Part shown: piece by piece, positions 1 to 6,870 of the stretch | How the letters are laid out: each line of letters starts with the position of its first letter | Position numbering within the stretch: the first letter of the stretch is position 1 | Assembly: GCA_030643345.1 (NCBI GenBank) | Contig: DAOWMA010000042.1 | Span: forward strand, 1 to 9,860 | From: Spirochaetaceae bacterium | GTDB taxonomy: Bacteria; Spirochaetota; Spirochaetia; B11-G9 | Direction of reading: 5' to 3' | DNA: 9,860 bases | Made by a program: the position numbers and the translations under genes | The notes under the pieces: model-generated | What the model saw: only the letters and a program-made list of their open reading frames with translations | What the model was told of the DNA's origin: nothing | The model's database searches: none

Positions 1-255
1 ACATCAGCTGTCATGGTAACTGCAACAGGCTCTTCATCTGATAGAACTTCTTCAATTTCGACTACCGGTAGTTCAGGTAATTCTGAAACAGCTATCCCGT
101 TTTCAGTTTCTTCCTGAATTTCAGCACTCATTGAAGTAATTACAGGGGGATCTTCTTCCGGTACAGGCAGTTCAGGGATACTACCACTTATATCAGGAAG
201 CTCTACTACTGCTAAAGGAACGGAAGTACTCATTCCGGTAACCAGAGGGATTTCA
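1..255 (-). repeat. Degenerate protein-level repeats in the acidic tail
   Basis: The tail of the RlpA-like protein repeats a loose unit of about 34-40 residues. Each copy has an acidic residue, Pro and Val/Ile followed by a T-x-M-S/T core: VTGMST (about 225-242), ITSMSAE (about 120-140) and VTMTADV (about 1-20). ELP-rich segments such as IPELPVPEE and SELPELPVVE lie between the cores. DNA identity between copies is low, so this is an old, diverged repeat and not a recent tandem duplication. It may continue past the left edge. Confidence 0.4.
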
Positions 256-1007
256 TCTTCCACCCCTTCCACAAACTCAGGACCAGAAGTATCTTCAGGT
301 AGAACAGGCGTTGGAAGAAGTTCATCAGGTTCAGCACTGTAAACATCCTCTTCAGGCATATTTTCGACAAAAGGCATATCCGGTTCATCTTTAAGCTCTT
401 CAGATATATCTTTGACAACCGGAATATTTTCAACTGTTTCCACTACCTCTTCGACTTCTTCGTCAGTTCCTGTAGCCGGTAAAATCTCAGGAACTTCCGG
501 TTCAACTTCCGTATCAGGTATAATCAGGCTCTCATCAACACCACCAAGCTCACTGTCTATATATTCCTGTATTAATGCCAGCTCAGAAGCTCTGTTGGAA
601 AAAGCGGAAGGATTAACATCAGGATCAGGATTATAGGAAAGATCTTCTTCTGTCCCAGGCCCGGCTGCAAGGTGTTCCGAGATACTGCCATGGAAAATTT
701 CCCCATACTCAAGTCCTACAGATTCCGCAGCATCCGAGGAAAGGACAAGAAACAGATTATTATTCTCAAGTCTCTCAAGAACTATTACATCTACAGATTT
801 ACCTGTATCAGGATTAGTAACTGTTACTCTGGTATTCTGAGGAAAAGCATTTGAAGCTGCATACATACCGGTTTGAGGGAGATAACCATATCTTGCAGTG
901 GAAACACTTCCATCCCATACAGAACCAGCCGAAATAGTGGTACTTACAATCAGCATTAATAGCGTAATAATCGTTTTATATAATAATTTCATTGCCCTCA
1001 GACCCAT
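1..1007 (-). CDS. Secreted RlpA-like (double-psi beta-barrel) protein with acidic Pro/Glu-rich tail; C-terminus beyond window
   Basis: This minus-strand frame is open from an ATG at 1007 to the left edge, giving 335 codons. GGAGG lies 9 nt before that ATG; the inner ATG at 992 has poorer spacing. Residues 1-27 form a signal peptide (basic start, hydrophobic core, ISA-G cleavage site). Residues 33-99 match the RlpA double-psi beta-barrel, with TRVTVTNPDTGKSV at 59-72 the clearest stretch. RlpA proteins bind or cleave denuded glycan strands in the periplasm. The usual His before the barrel strand is Asn53 here, and the NDRGP and IDLS motifs read LERLE and LVLSS, so a lytic transglycosylase activity is doubtful. 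From about residue 140 the chain is acidic, Pro/Val/Glu-rich and probably disordered. It may lead to a C-terminal domain such as SPOR that lies outside the window. It follows the 1064-1546 gene by 56 bp and is probably co-transcribed with it. The fold is fairly certain; the role is not. Confidence 0.72.
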   Translation of the reverse strand, partial: MGLRAMKLLYKTIITLLMLIVSTTISAGSVWDGSVSTARYGYLPQTGMYAASNAFPQNTRVTVTNPDTGKSVDVIVLERLENNNLFLVLSSDAAESVGLEYGEIFHGSISEHLAAGPGTEEDLSYNPDPDVNPSAFSNRASELALIQEYIDSELGGVDESLIIPDTEVEPEVPEILPATGTDEEVEEVVETVENIPVVKDISEELKDEPDMPFVENMPEEDVYSAEPDELLPTPVLPEDTSGPEFVEGVEDEIPLVTGMSTSVPLAVVELPDISGSIPELPVPEEDPPVITSMSAEIQEETENGIAVSELPELPVVEIEEVLSDEEPVAVTMTAD

Positions 1008-1063
1008 AACTTAAGTCCTCCAGTTCTATTGTCGGGGAAATTAATCCCTTAGCTGAGAGGAAT

Positions 1064-1546
1064 TTATAAAAAAGTTAATGCATAACCGGCCATACTCATA
1101 CCCATTGCTGTAAGACCATCCTTCAGATCACCATCATCAATCCACTTTTTATCAATATTTACAGTTCCTTCTTCAAGCATATCTCCGGTGTAAACATCAA
1201 TTAACCGAAATTTTGCATATCCTGGTAGATTATACCCCTTCATATCACTGTAAATTAAATTTACTTCCAGCAAGAATGAAGCTCCTCCCGCCTTTGCCAT
1301 TTGTATTGAAGCAGACTCTTTATAATGATCAAGACCTACCTCCGGTGCATTTCCTATTACAGATGCATTAAAAACAATATGGCCGGCATCAAAAAATTCA
1401 TTCATAACAGCACTTTCAATCAAATCACCAAACTGTTCTTCATCAACTACATCTGCATCACTTATTGTATAAAGTAATACTGTTTCTGCAGAAAGTAAAA
1501 AAGGAAGACAAAAAATTGAGATAAATAAAAATAGTCTTTTATTCAT
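1064..1546 (-). CDS. Small exported protein, possible CsgG/LpoB-like periplasmic fold
   Basis: This encodes 160 aa. The ATG at 1546 is preceded by GGAGAG at 5-nt spacing. An ATG four codons upstream (1558) has no SD sequence and lies over this one's SD, so 1546 is preferred. Residues 1-20 are a signal peptide (MNKRLFLFISIF, cleavage near SA-E), with no lipobox Cys, so the product should be periplasmic. The mature protein begins with a strand (TVLLYTIS). It then has a helix with an acidic face, a segment AKAGGASFLLEVNL, and a strand-turn-strand RLIDVYTGDMLEEGTV. An 'A..GAdfll' segment followed by 'l.D..TGe....g' recalls the CsgG/LpoB/FlgT-type outer-membrane helper fold. That is a pattern resemblance only, and I do not recognise the family. 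It lies 56 bp upstream of the RlpA-like gene in the same direction, so both may serve the envelope. Confidence 0.7.
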   Translation of the reverse strand: MNKRLFLFISIFCLPFLLSAETVLLYTISDADVVDEEQFGDLIESAVMNEFFDAGHIVFNASVIGNAPEVGLDHYKESASIQMAKAGGASFLLEVNLIYSDMKGYNLPGYAKFRLIDVYTGDMLEEGTVNIDKKWIDDGDLKDGLTAMGMSMAGYALTFL

Positions 1547-1652
1547 TATTCTCTCCATGGAGTTTTGTTACAGTATCGGAATAATTTATTGGGAGATTAT
1601 TATATTCTATATCTGATTGCAACAGCACTCTATTCGTGATATTTTAATTCAG
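1547..1652. promoter_or_regulatory. Divergent intergenic region
   Basis: This 106-bp AT-rich gap separates the leftward envelope genes from the rightward operon and must carry promoters for both. On the minus strand a perfect TATAAT lies at 1604-1599, but nothing resembling TTGACA sits 16-18 bp before it. On the plus strand TATTAT (1598-1603) and TATATT (1601-1606) are possible -10 boxes, again without a convincing -35. If one of these is used, transcription would start near 1610, just before the hairpin at 1635-1665. GGGAG at 1591-1595 is too far from any start codon to act as an SD. Promoter assignments here are weak. Confidence 0.35.
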
Positions 1653-1665
1653 ATGAAATATTACG
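1635..1665 (+). promoter_or_regulatory. Hairpin enclosing the start codon of the NusG paralogue
   Basis: The arm CGTGATATTTTA (1635-1646) pairs with TGAAATATTACG (1654-1665). This gives 12 consecutive pairs, ten Watson-Crick and two G-U, closing a 7-nt loop ATTCAGA (1647-1653). The start ATG (1653-1655) is at the loop/stem junction, so its last two bases are paired. No SD precedes this ATG. Such a structure could limit translation of the regulator. Alternatively it could serve as an RNA element recognised by a LoaP-type protein, since LoaP is known to need a leader hairpin. The pairing is seen directly in the sequence; its function is inferred. Confidence 0.5.
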
Positions 1666-2195
1666 TACTTCAGGTTATGACAGGGGAAGAGAAGAGATTT
1701 ATTGGTTTGGCAAAGGAAAATTTCAAAATCGACCTTCCAGCCTTTAACATTAAGGATAGTCTGTTATGGCCCAGAAGAAAGCTGACAATCAGGAAAAATG
1801 GAAAAAATAAAGAAAGTCTGGCATCTATTTTCCCTGGTTACCTTTTTTTTGAAGCTGAAAATCTTAGTCCCGATATTCAGTGGATTCTACGCCGGACAGC
1901 CGGTTTTGTCAGATTTTTAAAAAGTAACCGGAATATAGAACCAATTGAAGGCTCTGACAAAGAACTTCTGCTCCATTTTCTTCATTTTGGTGAGGTTGTT
2001 GAGAAATCTAAAGTATGGTTCGATAAAAACGGGAAAATTAAAGTTTTAAGCGGGCCTATGAAAGGAATGGAAGGTAGAATAATAAAGGTAGACCGAAGGA
2101 AAAGGAGGGCAAAAGTTAATTTGTCCCTTTATAAAGAATCATTTGCAATTGATTTCGGATTTGAAACTCTGGGAAAAGTAGAAGAAAATGAGTAA
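1653..2195 (+). CDS. loaP: NusG paralogue, LoaP/RfaH-type processive antiterminator
   Basis: This encodes 180 aa. The chosen ATG places the NGN domain at the very N-terminus (MKYYVLQVMTGEE), as is usual in the family. A TTG at 1617 would add 12 residues with no homology and has no SD. The NGN domain (about 1-110) shows FPGYLFFE and the RRTAGFVRFL strand before the linker. The KOW domain (about 120-175) shows IKVLSGPMKGMEGRIIKV, then an unusually basic DRRKRRAK, then a strand-rich end. NusG paralogues ride on RNA polymerase and suppress pausing or termination in particular long operons. This basic KOW and the place at the head of a polysaccharide-type operon fit LoaP best, with UpxY- or RfaH-like proteins as alternatives. 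The housekeeping nusG would be expected elsewhere, next to secE/rplK. It overlaps the next gene by 8 nt. A T8 run (1843-1850) lies in the frame. The NusG family is certain; the subfamily is probable. Confidence 0.85.
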   Translation: MKYYVLQVMTGEEKRFIGLAKENFKIDLPAFNIKDSLLWPRRKLTIRKNGKNKESLASIFPGYLFFEAENLSPDIQWILRRTAGFVRFLKSNRNIEPIEGSDKELLLHFLHFGEVVEKSKVWFDKNGKIKVLSGPMKGMEGRIIKVDRRKRRAKVNLSLYKESFAIDFGFETLGKVEENE

Positions 2196-3657
2196 AACAA
2201 ACAGAATAATAATTATTGGCGCTGGTTTTGCAGGACAGGAAATAGCAGCTGAAATATCCTCTAAAGGGATACTTGGTAAAGTTGTAGCTTTTCTGGATGA
2301 TAATCCCGAAAAAATCGGCAATTCGGAACACAATATTCCAATTATAGGCCCGGTCAACAGAGCAAAAGAATTTATCCTGAAAATGCAGGTAGATGAGGTG
2401 TTAATTGCCATTCCGGGTGCAGCAGAATCTGATCTCCGAAGAATATATGCAATATTACAGGAAGCAAAACTAAAAAAGATCAGAATACTTCCCAGTATCT
2501 CTCAAATTATTGAGGGAGATGCTCACCTTATTCAAGCACGTGAGATAAAGGCTCAGGATCTGCTTGCAAGAAATCCTGTTCATATAGGCCTGATTGAAAG
2601 CCTTGAATACCTGCGGGGAAAAAGAGTCTTAATAACCGGTGCCGGAGGCAGTATTGGAAGTGAACTTGCAAGACAGCTTCTTTCCGGAGGAGCGGACCGG
2701 CTTTATCTATTTGATCATGGTGAAAACAGTGTTTATGAGATAGAAAGAGAGCTTAGAATTCTACAGGAAGGCGGAGTAGGAGAAGCTTCCACCATAGTTC
2801 CGATTGTCGGAGAACTCCAGGACAGGGATTTTGTAAAGTTCATTATTCGGCGCCTGAAGGCGGATGTAATATTCCATTGTGCTGCCTATAAACATGTTCC
2901 TCTGATAGAGGAAAACCCCGTAGAAGCAGTAAAAAATAATATTTTCGGAACAAAAAATATTGTTGATGCTGCAGTGGAATCAGAAGTCTCCAGGTTTGTA
3001 TTTATATCAACTGATAAAGCTGTTGCTCCATCAAGTATCTATGGTGCCAGCAAAATGGTAGCAGAAGAACTTGTCCTTAACAATAATTCCAAAACAACAA
3101 ATTTCATGGTCGTTCGCTTTGGAAATGTCCTTGGCTCCAGGGGAAGTATCGTCCCTCTTTTTACCCGCCAAATAATGAAGGGAGGGCCATTAACAATTAC
3201 TCATAAGAATGTTAAACGGTTTTTTATGACTATCCCTGAGGCAGCTTCTCTGGTTCTGAAAACAGGGGGAGTCGGATCCGGAGGGGACCTGTATATACTG
3301 GAAATGGGTGAACCTATTTTAATAAGAAATCTTGCAGAACAGATGATCCGGTTTTATGGTTTTATACCGGAAAAGGAGATTGACATTAACTACATAGGGC
3401 TTAGACCTGGAGAAAAAATGGATGAACGACTGTGGACAGAAGAAGATACAGTTATCAAAACTATACATCCGGGTATTATTAAAGTTGTTCACAGAACAAG
3501 ATTAAAAGGTCAATTGGAAAGCCTGCTTAAGAATCTTCAGGAAGTCTGCTATCTGGAAAAAGATGAAAATCTGTATAGAAATCGTATATACTTAAGAGAG
3601 ATACTCAAAAAGTACATTCCAAGCATAAAGATGGTTGAAAATGAACCTGAATACTGA
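2188..3657 (+). CDS. Soluble CapD/PglF-type UDP-N-acetylhexosamine 4,6-dehydratase
   Basis: This encodes 489 aa with two Rossmann domains. The N-terminal one (about 5-75) has GAGFAGQE at 11-18 and resembles the nucleotide-binding domain that precedes the catalytic part in CapD, WbpM and PglF. The catalytic extended-SDR domain starts near 144, with TGAGGSIGSE at 150-159 for NAD(P), the CAAYKHVPL strand at 231-239, STDKAV at 274-279 and YGASK at 285-289. The expected reaction converts UDP-GlcNAc to the 4-keto-6-deoxy sugar, the first step toward bacillosamine-type or pseudaminic-type sugars. Long relatives are about 600 aa with four N-terminal membrane helices; these are absent, so the enzyme should be cytosolic. 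Long-form relatives usually have Met or Cys at the Tyr285 position, while short FlaA1/PseB enzymes keep Tyr. It starts inside the NusG-like gene without a strong SD, which suggests translational coupling. It overlaps the aminotransferase gene, its likely pathway partner. Confidence 0.88.
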   Translation: MSKTNRIIIIGAGFAGQEIAAEISSKGILGKVVAFLDDNPEKIGNSEHNIPIIGPVNRAKEFILKMQVDEVLIAIPGAAESDLRRIYAILQEAKLKKIRILPSISQIIEGDAHLIQAREIKAQDLLARNPVHIGLIESLEYLRGKRVLITGAGGSIGSELARQLLSGGADRLYLFDHGENSVYEIERELRILQEGGVGEASTIVPIVGELQDRDFVKFIIRRLKADVIFHCAAYKHVPLIEENPVEAVKNNIFGTKNIVDAAVESEVSRFVFISTDKAVAPSSIYGASKMVAEELVLNNNSKTTNFMVVRFGNVLGSRGSIVPLFTRQIMKGGPLTITHKNVKRFFMTIPEAASLVLKTGGVGSGGDLYILEMGEPILIRNLAEQMIRFYGFIPEKEIDINYIGLRPGEKMDERLWTEEDTVIKTIHPGIIKVVHRTRLKGQLESLLKNLQEVCYLEKDENLYRNRIYLREILKKYIPSIKMVENEPEY

Positions 3658-4816
3658 TTTTATTCCCTTTGCAAAACCTTCTCTGGGAAAAGAAGAGGAA
3701 GAAGCTGTAATAAGAGTACTCCGAAGCGGTTGGCTGACAACAGGAGCAGAAGTAAAGAAATTCGAATCGGAGTTTGCTTCCTATACAGGTACAGCAAATG
3801 CCCTTGCAGTCAATTCAGCAACATCAGGTCTTCACCTGGCTCTTGAATCCTTTGGTATTGGTCCTGGAGACAAAATAGTTACAAGTTCCTATACTTTTAC
3901 CTCAACTGCTGAAGTAATACGCTATCTTGGTGCTGATCCGGTCTTTGCAGACATAAATCCGGAAACATTTAACTTAAGCCCTCTTGAAGTAGAAAAACAG
4001 TTGCAGAAAGATCCCTCAATTAAAGGAATAATCCCTGTTCATATAGGTGGACATCCATGTGATATGGAATCATTCCTTGAACTAAAAGAGAAATACAAAA
4101 TAATGCTGTTGGAAGATGCAGCACACTCTTTTCCTGTAAAATTAAACGGGAAATTCCTGGGCTGTATGGGTGATGCCGGCGTTTTTTCTTTTTATGCCAC
4201 AAAAACCATAACCACAGGTGAAGGTGGTATGATAGTTACTAATAACAACGAAGCGGCAAAACGAATGTCGGTAATGCGTCTTCATGGAATAGACAGAGAA
4301 GCATGGGACAGGTATACCTCAGAGAAACCTGCCTGGCAGTACTCCATTGTTGATGCGGGGTTTAAGTACAATATGCCGGATACAGCAGCTTCAATTGGAA
4401 GAGAACAGCTAAAAAAAGCCGCCATGTTTCTTGAGAAAAGAAAAAAAATTGCTGATTTCTATTTTAAGGAATTAGGAGATCTTGATTTCCTCAAGCTTCC
4501 TGAACAGCAGGATAATCATGCATGGCATCTTTTTATGCCGAGAATAATTGCAGATAAACTAACTGCAGGAAGGGACGAGTTTATAGAAAATCTTATAAAT
4601 TTGGGGATAGGGATCTCTGTTCATTATATTCCTCTGCATATAATGCCCTACTATAAGAATAAATACGGTTGCAAACCCGAGGACTTCCCTGAAACTTTAA
4701 AGGCATATAATGCTGTTTTCAGTCTGCCTATTTACCCCGATTTAACAGAAGAACAGCTGGAAAGAATAGTCTCCTCAGTCAAAAAGACAGGTTTGCGCTT
4801 CAGGAGAAAAATCTAA
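3641..4816 (+). CDS. DegT/DnrJ/EryC1/StrS-family PLP sugar aminotransferase
   Basis: This encodes 391 aa, the usual length for the family. ATG 3641 is chosen over TTG 3635 because it is the stronger codon and the conserved start (IPFAKPSLGKEEEEAV) follows at once. It overlaps the dehydratase gene by 17 nt. The PLP site is clear: ATSGLHLAL for phosphate binding, EDAAHS with Asp159 for the pyridine nitrogen, and FSFYATKTITTGEGGM with Lys188 as the Schiff-base lysine. The SVHYIPLH motif near the C-terminus is typical of sugar aminotransferases. Enzymes such as PglE, PseC and WbpE transfer an amino group from glutamate to a UDP-4-keto-6-deoxy-HexNAc. With the preceding dehydratase this gives a UDP-4-amino-4,6-dideoxy sugar. 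No acetyltransferase or glycosyltransferase lies within the window, so the final sugar and its acceptor are unknown. The stereochemistry (C4 axial or equatorial) cannot be read from the sequence. The older name SpsC would also fit. Confidence 0.9.
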   Translation: MNLNTDFIPFAKPSLGKEEEEAVIRVLRSGWLTTGAEVKKFESEFASYTGTANALAVNSATSGLHLALESFGIGPGDKIVTSSYTFTSTAEVIRYLGADPVFADINPETFNLSPLEVEKQLQKDPSIKGIIPVHIGGHPCDMESFLELKEKYKIMLLEDAAHSFPVKLNGKFLGCMGDAGVFSFYATKTITTGEGGMIVTNNNEAAKRMSVMRLHGIDREAWDRYTSEKPAWQYSIVDAGFKYNMPDTAASIGREQLKKAAMFLEKRKKIADFYFKELGDLDFLKLPEQQDNHAWHLFMPRIIADKLTAGRDEFIENLINLGIGISVHYIPLHIMPYYKNKYGCKPEDFPETLKAYNAVFSLPIYPDLTEEQLERIVSSVKKTGLRFRRKI

Positions 4817-6870
4817 TGGCAAAAGATCATATATTTCTGGATGATATAACCAACCGGAAAATGCTCTTTGCAAGCCTTATACGTTCATCAATTCCAAAAG
4901 GTTCAATTTCATCCATTAAAATACCTATTCTGCCTAAGGGATACTACAGCCTGACAGGGAAAGATATTCCCGGAGATAATAGTGTATCTGTTTTTTCTGA
5001 AGAAATGCCTCTGTTATGCAATGGTTCAGTTCAATATGAAGGAGAACCGATCCTGGTAATCTGTGGTCCCGATGAAGATAAAGTTCTAAAACTATGCAAT
5101 AACACTATAGTTGAATACGACACTGACTATTCACTTCTAACCTTTGACAATTATCATAAATATCAAATATCAGGTACAAAAAAATTTATCAAAGGAAGTG
5201 TTGACAGTAAATTCAGAAACTCCAGTCAGACTGTTGAAAGCGAATATAAAACATCAATGCAGATGTTACCTATAACATACCCTATGGGCGCTATTGCAAG
5301 ATATAAAAATAAAATACTGGAAATTACAACGGCATCCCAATGGCCCTTTCATATTCAAAAAACTGTAGCCGGTGTCTGTGCTCTTCCGGTAAAAGAGATT
5401 CAGGTTAATATTGAACCGTACCACCATACCTACGATGAAAAACTGATACTTCCCTCTATATATTCAGCAATTGTTGCTGTTCTTGCGGTTAAATCAGGAA
5501 AAGAGGTAAAAATTGTTGCCCAGCCCCAGAGAATTCTGCAGTACAGTGTAAAACGACCGCCAGTACACATTACCAGAAAATCTGCTCTGAACAATTCCGG
5601 AAAAATCATTGCAGAAGATATAGAAATAAGTGTTGATATCGGTGCTTGTCCTCTATTTACCGACGAAATTTTAAGTCAGCTTATCCTTGGTGCGGCATCT
5701 ATATATTCAATAACCAACCTAAGGATCAGAGCCAATGCAATTCGTACCTCTTCACCGCCAATGAATATTTTTAAAGGCTGCGGAATAGGGATGGGAACAT
5801 TTTCTGCAGAGACTCAAATATCAAGAATTGCTGCTCTTAAACAAATAAACCCTCTTACTCTCCGCCTGGAATACCTTCCTGAAAAAAATCAAAAGCTTCC
5901 TTCGGGAGGCCTCCTTAAACAAATTTCACAAAGAGATATTTTAACAAAGGTAGCAGCAGAATCTGATTTCCATAGAAAATACTCAGCCTATGAAGTTCTA
6001 AAAAAAAGACAAACAGGAAAACTTGAAATACCGGGGAACTTAAGGGGAATAGGACTTGCAATGGGATATGCGGGAAATGGATTCTCAAGGAAAAAAGACA
6101 ACAGAGAAGCATATTCCATGAAAGTAAAATTAGATCAAAATGATAAACTCTATATTTCCAGCAGCTCCAACGGGTCAGCACCTGAAAATATATGGAAAGA
6201 AACTGCCGGGAGAATCCTTGGACTTGATATCAAATCCATTGAAATAGTCAGGGGGAATACAACTATCCTGCCCAATTCAGGACCATCATTTCTATCGAAT
6301 GACTTAAGTATTATGACAAACCTGGTAGAAAAATGCTGTTATGGTATAAAAAAACACAGATTTAATAAACCACTTCCAATAGAAGAAAAAAGAAGTTTCA
6401 AATCTCCCGGAAAAGATATCTGGGATTCAGAAAAATTGAAAGGAATGCCTTTCAACACCCTCTCATGGGGTGCAGCAGTAGTGGAGATTGAACTGGATCA
6501 TGTATTACTCAGGCCTGTTATCAAAGGTATATGGACTATTTTTGATGTTGGGAGAATACACAACACTAAAGCGGCCAGATCTGCTGCCGAAGCAGAGATA
6601 TTCGAATCCCTTGCCTGGGCAGGGGGAAAAACAGATCTGTTTAGTCCGGCAGTTTCCCATACTGAGATAGGAGTTATGGAAAAAACAAAACTGACTAATA
6701 TTAATATAGAGTTTATTACCGATTCAAAAAGAACCAGTGGAGGAATATCACAATTACCAGACACGATAATTCCATCTGCATTTGTACAGGCTTTATCTCA
6801 AGCTACAGGAATCTATTTTGATACTCTTCCTGTAACACCGGAAATAATTTTCCAGCATCTGGAGGGGTAA
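4816..6870 (+). CDS. Degenerate molybdenum-hydroxylase (xanthine dehydrogenase-type) large subunit
   Basis: This encodes 684 aa against roughly 750-800 for the family. Its start overlaps the aminotransferase stop (TAATG), with AGGAG 9 nt upstream. Residues 1-105 form the a/b hammerhead domain (LFASLIRSSIP, then VQYEGEPILVIC). Residues 150-684 follow the molybdopterin-binding domain, with recognisable landmarks TTASQWPFHIQ (171-181), SSPPMNIFKGCG (312-323), WTIFDVG (573-579) and a C-terminal SQATGIYFDTLPVTPE. Where active enzymes have GGGFGGK this has YHHTYDEK (202-209). FRGFG is FKGCG (319-323). The QG-x-x-T helix start is NGSAPEN. The GASR-S/T stretch reads SFLSND. The GVGEPP motif holding the catalytic Glu reads GISQLP, with Gln646 in place of Glu. 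The family is clear from the order of landmarks and from the Fe-S and FAD partner genes that follow. Hydroxylase chemistry with a molybdenum cofactor looks unlikely. The frame is intact and evenly conserved in layout, so it is a maintained gene and not a decaying one. Confidence 0.82.
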   Translation: MAKDHIFLDDITNRKMLFASLIRSSIPKGSISSIKIPILPKGYYSLTGKDIPGDNSVSVFSEEMPLLCNGSVQYEGEPILVICGPDEDKVLKLCNNTIVEYDTDYSLLTFDNYHKYQISGTKKFIKGSVDSKFRNSSQTVESEYKTSMQMLPITYPMGAIARYKNKILEITTASQWPFHIQKTVAGVCALPVKEIQVNIEPYHHTYDEKLILPSIYSAIVAVLAVKSGKEVKIVAQPQRILQYSVKRPPVHITRKSALNNSGKIIAEDIEISVDIGACPLFTDEILSQLILGAASIYSITNLRIRANAIRTSSPPMNIFKGCGIGMGTFSAETQISRIAALKQINPLTLRLEYLPEKNQKLPSGGLLKQISQRDILTKVAAESDFHRKYSAYEVLKKRQTGKLEIPGNLRGIGLAMGYAGNGFSRKKDNREAYSMKVKLDQNDKLYISSSSNGSAPENIWKETAGRILGLDIKSIEIVRGNTTILPNSGPSFLSNDLSIMTNLVEKCCYGIKKHRFNKPLPIEEKRSFKSPGKDIWDSEKLKGMPFNTLSWGAAVVEIELDHVLLRPVIKGIWTIFDVGRIHNTKAARSAAEAEIFESLAWAGGKTDLFSPAVSHTEIGVMEKTKLTNINIEFITDSKRTSGGISQLPDTIIPSAFVQALSQATGIYFDTLPVTPEIIFQHLEG

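Noticed and set aside
230..433. Minus-strand open frame in another phase
   Set aside because: It lies inside the continuous RlpA-like reading frame on the same strand and has a skewed, low-complexity composition.
412..636. Plus-strand Ser/Thr-rich open frame
   Set aside because: It is antisense to the Pro/Glu/Val-rich tail of the RlpA-like gene, whose codon composition produces long Ser/Thr-rich frames on the other strand. It has no SD and no recognisable domain.
1031..1050. Inverted repeat GGGA/TCCC between the two minus-strand genes
   Set aside because: Only four pairs around a six-base loop with no T run; too small to call a terminator or attenuator.
1547..1558. ATG at 1558 as the start of the small exported protein
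   Set aside because: The SD for the ATG at 1546 (GGAGAG) overlaps this codon, and nothing SD-like precedes 1558.
1617..1652. TTG at 1617 as the start of the NusG paralogue
   Set aside because: The 12 added residues lack family similarity and no SD precedes the TTG, while the ATG at 1653 starts exactly at the NGN domain. If 1617 were used, the hairpin would lie inside the coding region.
1843..1850. T8 run in the NusG-like gene as a phase-variation tract
   Set aside because: Eight bases is short, and a similar A8 occurs in the aminotransferase gene (4441-4448). Such runs are expected at this base composition and both frames are intact.
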